Source of the DNA: an uncultured Prevotellaceae bacterium
Lineage (GTDB): Bacteria; Bacteroidota; Bacteroidia; Bacteroidales; Bacteroidaceae
Assembly: GCA_947306605.1 (NCBI GenBank)
Contig: CAMZHB010000045.1
Coordinates: forward strand, 1 to 9,337
Direction of reading: 5' to 3'
DNA: 9,337 nucleotides
Below the pieces are notes generated by a model. It saw only the letters and a program-made list of their open reading frames with translations. It searched no databases and was not told the origin of the DNA. The translations under genes and the position numbers were made by a program. Below are positions 6,958 to 9,337 of this stretch, in pieces; the first letter of the stretch is position 1; each line of letters opens with the position of its first letter.

Positions 6958-6965
6958 CAAAGGTA
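6958..6965 (-). promoter_or_regulatory. Bacteroidetes -7 promoter box just before the GH30 start codon
   Basis: The minus strand reads TACCTTTG, a full match to TAnnTTTG. Only four bases (TAGC) separate it from the chosen ATG. The other two such boxes in the window lie about 30 bp from their start codons. If used, transcription would begin at or very near the A of the ATG, giving a leaderless message. No convincing -33 element is seen. Confidence 0.5.
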
Positions 6966-7001
6966 CAAATATTTTCCACAACTCCGTAGCCTGTGAAAAA
7001 C

Positions 7002-7056
7002 GAAGCGGCGTTTCAAAAAGCAAAGGCGGCGTCTCGGTTTTCCAAGACGCCGCTTC
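7002..7056. repeat. Composite copy of the palindromic intergenic element (copy C)
   Basis: The left part, GAAGCGGCGTTTCAAAA at 7002-7018, is identical to 17 bases of the arm of the palindrome at 8663-8700. The right part (7026-7056) is a second hairpin whose right arm ends ACGCCGCTTC (7047-7056), again identical to the palindrome. The left copy can pair perfectly over 10 bp (7002-7011) with that same right arm, in competition with the inner hairpin. It looks like a rearranged or partly duplicated member of the family, located between the BspA-like stop and the GH30 start. Confidence 0.7.
7026..7053 (-). terminator. Probable intrinsic terminator of the BspA-like gene
   Basis: GCGGCGTCT (7026-7034) pairs perfectly with AGACGCCGC (7045-7053). 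Inside, after one C-A mismatch, a further GG/CC pair closes a TTTT loop on the plus strand (AAAA on the minus strand). On the minus strand the stem is followed by CTTTGCTTTTTG, a T-rich tail. This is the form of a rho-independent terminator and lies about 80 bp after the BspA-like stop codon. The stem is built from the repeat element at this place. Confidence 0.65.
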
Positions 7057-7112
7057 TAAAGTCTGAGGTAGGACGTACGTAAGTAAGTCCGAAAGTAGTG
7101 AAGCGAAGGTAA

Positions 7113-7141
7113 CTATGAAATCGCCTGAAACTATTTCATAG
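7113..7141 (-). other. 9-bp inverted repeat spanning the stop codon of the BspA-like gene
   Basis: CTATGAAAT at 7113-7121 and ATTTCATAG at 7133-7141 are perfect reverse complements, separated by 11 bases. One arm contains the final ATG AAA codons and part of the TAG stop. In mRNA this would form a stem-loop at the end of the reading frame. It lacks a T-tract and is AT-rich, so it is more likely a 3'-end structure or chance than a terminator. Confidence 0.5.
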
Positions 7142-8525
7142 CTTTTATCACTGCCACGATGTCGGCCGAGTCCACCGTGCCGTCTTTGTTCACATCGGCG
7201 GGATCGGGTGTCTTGTATCTTATATACACGGCCCTGCCTGTGACATCCTCGCCAGTAGTGTTGCACACGGTGTGCTTGTCGGCATCCCATGTGGCACCGT
7301 CAGGACTGGATATGCGAATGCCGTTATTAAGTTGCATATTGGCCCAGTAGCCTATGCTGGGATATCCGTTACGGCCGGTCACTTCCAATGTGGCATTATC
7401 GTTGACAATCAAGTTGGTGTAGTATCTTGTATTGCCTGCCCTTGCTCTCCAGAAACCGTCCATACCGTAGGAGTCGGTGCCATCGGCTACTACCCAGACA
7501 TTACCGCCAATGGTCAATGAACTGGCTTGGGATGAACTAATGCTAATACCCGTATAGCCACTGACAATCAGACGTGCACTGCCGGTGATGGTCGTATTGT
7601 TATTCAGCATGATGCCGTCACATCCGGAAAGGCCGTTGACGTAACTTGTCTCATCCACATTGATAGTCAACCCGTCAATCTCGCTGTAGATGCCGGCACC
7701 GTAGCCAGTGGTAGCATCTGTCGAAGTTCCCTTGCCATAGATGCGAGCGCCTCCGGCCAGTCCACCGATTTCCAGGGTTTTGGTTGTGGGATCATACGAC
7801 ACAAATGTACGGCGGTCACGAAAAACGTCATCCTTGTTCAGATAGGTCACCTGGATGCCGCCGACCCACAGGTTATAAGTCTTCGAGGCATACTCCGCCG
7901 ATGTTAAATAGCCGGAACGGTCGTTTTGGCCGTCAATCAGGGCTACTGTGCAACTTGTTGCCATGTCGAAATATTTCGTACCGTTGCCACCGACGAGTTT
8001 ATGACATCCCAGAAACATATCGATTGACGACCCGGGCGTTATGTTCTCCATATTCCAGCCGTCACCGACGCATATTGTGACCAAATTGTAGCAACCGTAG
8101 AACATCTGATATGTGTTCTTTACTTTAGCCGTGTTGAAATGCGACAGGTCAAGGCTTCTCAGCTCCATGCAAAAGTTGAACATATCGCTCATGTGCGTCA
8201 CTTCGCTGGTGTTGAGGTATTCCATGCCGGTGATGGTTGTCAAAGTTCTCATTCCACTGAACCAACTCTTAGTAACCGTAGGCCGTGCACCGGCAAACGA
8301 GGGGTCAAACACGACGGTGGTAATGTTATTGGCAATGGAACTCCACCCAGGTGACTCATATTCCTTGTTCAATGAGTACTTTGTGCCATACCGTGACGAT
8401 TTTTTCTGGTCATAGTAGAACGTCAACTTGGAAGTGCCGTCGTAAACGGTATAAGCCTCCTGGGCCATGGTCTTGGTAAGACCTAACAGGGTGCAGAGCA
8501 CCGAAATAATGAATAAACGTTTCAT
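7131..8525 (-). CDS. BspA-like leucine-rich-repeat surface protein with C-terminal dockerin-like motif
   Basis: The 464-residue protein has a signal peptide (MKRLFIISVLCTLLGLTKTM, cleavage near AQ/EA at 22). Residues about 85-175 resemble the BspA/DUF285 repeat region: NTSEVTHMSDMFNFCMELRS and DLSHFNTAKVKNTYQMFYGC follow the pattern in which an N-T-x-x-V segment leads to M-F-x-x-C. A segment LWVGGIQVTYLNKDDV (219-234) starts a beta-rich region, with glycine- and threonine-rich repeats to about residue 430, probably a beta-helix or solenoid. The C-terminus, DVNKDGTVDSAD at 444-455, fills all calcium positions of a dockerin/EF-hand-like loop (Asp444, Asn446, Asp448, Asp452, Asp455), but only one loop is present instead of the usual pair. 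Such proteins are common in Prevotella and Bacteroides and are usually adhesins or glycan-contact proteins. The function here is inferred from the family. A promoter box lies 29 bp upstream, and a terminator-like hairpin follows the gene. Confidence 0.85.
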   Translation of the reverse strand: MKRLFIISVLCTLLGLTKTMAQEAYTVYDGTSKLTFYYDQKKSSRYGTKYSLNKEYESPGWSSIANNITTVVFDPSFAGARPTVTKSWFSGMRTLTTITGMEYLNTSEVTHMSDMFNFCMELRSLDLSHFNTAKVKNTYQMFYGCYNLVTICVGDGWNMENITPGSSIDMFLGCHKLVGGNGTKYFDMATSCTVALIDGQNDRSGYLTSAEYASKTYNLWVGGIQVTYLNKDDVFRDRRTFVSYDPTTKTLEIGGLAGGARIYGKGTSTDATTGYGAGIYSEIDGLTINVDETSYVNGLSGCDGIMLNNNTTITGSARLIVSGYTGISISSSQASSLTIGGNVWVVADGTDSYGMDGFWRARAGNTRYYTNLIVNDNATLEVTGRNGYPSIGYWANMQLNNGIRISSPDGATWDADKHTVCNTTGEDVTGRAVYIRYKTPDPADVNKDGTVDSADIVAVIKAMK

Positions 8526-8554
8526 TGTTCTTTGTTTTAGATTAATATATGGTG

Positions 8555-8562
8555 CAAAGATA
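8555..8562 (-). promoter_or_regulatory. Bacteroidetes -7 promoter box for the BspA-like gene
   Basis: The minus strand reads TATCTTTG, an exact TAnnTTTG match. It ends 29 bp before the ATG at 8525, and the leader includes an A-rich stretch, CTAAAACAAAGAACA, directly ahead of the start. A -33 TTTG at standard spacing is not evident. Confidence 0.6.
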
Positions 8563-8572
8563 GGAATTTTTC

Positions 8573-8651
8573 AATGAAAAATTAATGATTAAGAATGAAA
8601 AATGTAAGGGCGCGAGGGGAATGAATAATTAACAATGAAGAATTAAAAATG
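8573..8651. repeat. AT-rich 32-bp direct repeat pair
   Basis: Two 32-bp units, at 8573-8604 and 8620-8651, match at 27 of 32 positions with no gaps. Each begins AATGAANAATTAA and ends AAAAATG. A 15-bp G-rich spacer (TAAGGGCGCGAGGGG) separates them. The units contain no gene. They lie upstream of the BspA-like promoter and downstream of the large palindrome, so they could be a remnant of an intergenic repeat or an AT-rich upstream element. Confidence 0.65.
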
Positions 8652-8662
8652 AACATTGAAAT

Positions 8663-8700
8663 CAGAAGCGGCGTTTCAAAATTTTGAAACGCCGCTTCTG
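8663..8700. repeat. Perfect 38-bp palindrome (copy A), intergenic repeat element
   Basis: The arm CAGAAGCGGCGTTTCAAAA is followed immediately by its exact reverse complement, with no spacer. Related sequences occur at 922-959 (30/38 identical) and within 7002-7056. It lies 81 bp after the stop of the Spy-like gene. In RNA it would form a long stem and could act as a transcription terminator or an mRNA-stabilising end for that gene, but the minus-strand sequence after it (ATTTCAATG) has only a short T run. Confidence 0.85.
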
Positions 8701-8704
8701 TTGC

Positions 8705-8756
8705 CCGAAGTCCGACTTTTGGGTGCCGAAATCCGGGCTCTTTCTCCGAAAAGTCA
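8705..8756. repeat. Short imperfect tandem motif CCGAARTCCG beside the palindrome
   Basis: CCGAAGTCCGAC begins at 8705, CCGAAATCCGGG at 8726 and CCGAAAAGTC at 8746, so related motifs recur about every 20-21 bases. A similar motif borders the degenerate palindrome copy at 901-917. The degree of similarity is modest and no gene is present in this stretch. Confidence 0.35.
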
Positions 8757-8780
8757 ACGGTGTGGTATTGGTATCCTGAT

Positions 8781-9308
8781 TTATTTCTTGTGCGGTGGCT
8801 GTTTCGTGTGGTCGGGGTTGAACATCTTGCGCAACATGAAGCGGTCGAATTTCATGTCGGCCCGTATGACACGGAGCAGTTTGTTGGCCGAAATCTGTTT
8901 GAGAATCTTTTTGTGGTATTCTTTTTCGATGCTGACTTTCTTTGCCCGCAGGTCTTGTATTTGTTCGAGGATGTCGCGGCTGTCGTTCTCGGAAAGCTCG
9001 GCGTCATCTATGCGTTTGAGAAGCTGTCCTATTTTGTAGTCGTTTTGTCTCAGCTTGCTTTTCATCTCGTGGAGGAGGGGGCAGACGTAGTTGGTTTCGA
9101 CGACGGTGAGGTTCGCATTGCGTGTGATGAATTCGTCGGATTTTTTCATGTATTCCCATGGGGAGAATGCGGGCCGGCGCTCGCCTTGCTGTTGTACCTG
9201 GTGTTTTTGCCAGTTGCAAGTCTTGTCTTTGGCGGGTTGCTCGTCCTGTGCGCTTGCTGGGAGCAGGAGGATGAGCGGTGTAATGAGGGTTAGAAGTAGA
9301 TGTTTCAT
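8781..9308 (-). CDS. Small exported Spy/CpxP-like protein, probable periplasmic chaperone or stress protein
   Basis: The 175-residue product starts with a signal peptide (MKHLLLTLITPLILLLPASA, cleavage after residue 20). The mature part is charged and mostly helical. FSPWEYMKKSDEFITRNANL (48-67) leads into LTVVE (67-71), which resembles the LTxxQ-type motif of the Spy/CpxP group. After this come a long heptad-like helical stretch (about 78-150) and a basic tail ending in HKK. Bacteroidetes encode many such proteins with the pattern of a Phe-x-x-x-Tyr/Phe segment, an Ile-Thr-x-x-x-x-Leu-Thr segment and a C-terminal helix with RxxxRxxR-like spacing, often beside an ECF sigma factor. The upstream region is outside the window, so this context cannot be checked. 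The gene could equally be called hypothetical; the family assignment is from pattern only. No TAnnTTTG box is visible in the 29 bases upstream. Confidence 0.75.
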   Translation of the reverse strand: MKHLLLTLITPLILLLPASAQDEQPAKDKTCNWQKHQVQQQGERRPAFSPWEYMKKSDEFITRNANLTVVETNYVCPLLHEMKSKLRQNDYKIGQLLKRIDDAELSENDSRDILEQIQDLRAKKVSIEKEYHKKILKQISANKLLRVIRADMKFDRFMLRKMFNPDHTKQPPHKK

Positions 9309-9337
9309 TGTTGTATAGTTTATTGAGGTTAGTTTCC

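Noticed and set aside
6453..6989. Plus-strand frame of 178 codons opposite the GH30 N-terminus
   Set aside because: It overlaps the GH30 signal peptide, conserved N-terminal blocks and upstream promoter box, with no motif of its own.
6990..8780. CRISPR array
   Set aside because: The repeats in these gaps are palindromic or AT-rich units in one to three copies with no regular spacers, and no cas gene is near.
8760..9293. Plus-strand frame of 177 codons opposite the Spy-like gene
   Set aside because: The minus-strand product has a proper signal peptide and a recognisable helical pattern; the plus frame is a hydrophobic shadow of it.

Overview
The window looks like a chromosomal segment from a Bacteroidales bacterium, most likely Prevotellaceae or a near relative. 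The grounds are -7 promoter boxes of the Bacteroidetes type (TAnnTTTG), A-rich leaders in place of strong Shine-Dalgarno sites, a BspA-type surface protein with a C-terminal dockerin-like calcium loop, a Spy-like small periplasmic protein of Bacteroidetes type, and a GH30 glycan hydrolase. Every gene I can support lies on the minus strand, so transcription runs from high to low coordinates. Long open frames on the plus strand are antisense shadows.

In transcription order, 9308-8781 encodes a small exported Spy/CpxP-like protein. A 255-bp gap follows, holding a perfect 38-bp palindrome and a pair of AT-rich 32-bp direct repeats. At 8525-7131 is a secreted BspA-like leucine-rich-repeat protein. 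A 177-bp gap follows with a stem-loop over the stop codon, a strong terminator-like hairpin and a further copy of the palindrome arm. At 6953-5502 is a secreted GH30 glycosidase that resembles endo-beta-1,6-galactanases but has Ile in place of the usual Asn before the acid/base Glu.

A 75-bp gap with a promoter then leads into a tightly coupled operon: rfbF (glucose-1-phosphate cytidylyltransferase), rfbG (CDP-glucose 4,6-dehydratase), an extended SDR epimerase/reductase, and the N- and C-terminal halves of a transketolase as two polypeptides. The junctions overlap by 7, 4, 4 and 4 bp. After a 101-bp gap with a degenerate copy of the palindrome comes a polysaccharide flippase that runs off the left edge.

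Together rfbF and rfbG should make CDP-4-keto-6-deoxy-glucose. The unusual point is that the next genes are not the 3-deoxygenation enzymes of the abequose/tyvelose/yersiniose routes but an SDR plus a split transketolase. The most economical reading is that a two-carbon unit is transferred to the keto sugar, giving a branched or chain-extended CDP-sugar for a surface glycan. This is an inference from gene content. It is the best candidate for an undescribed pathway here. The second notable signal is the family of palindromic intergenic elements seen in three gaps.
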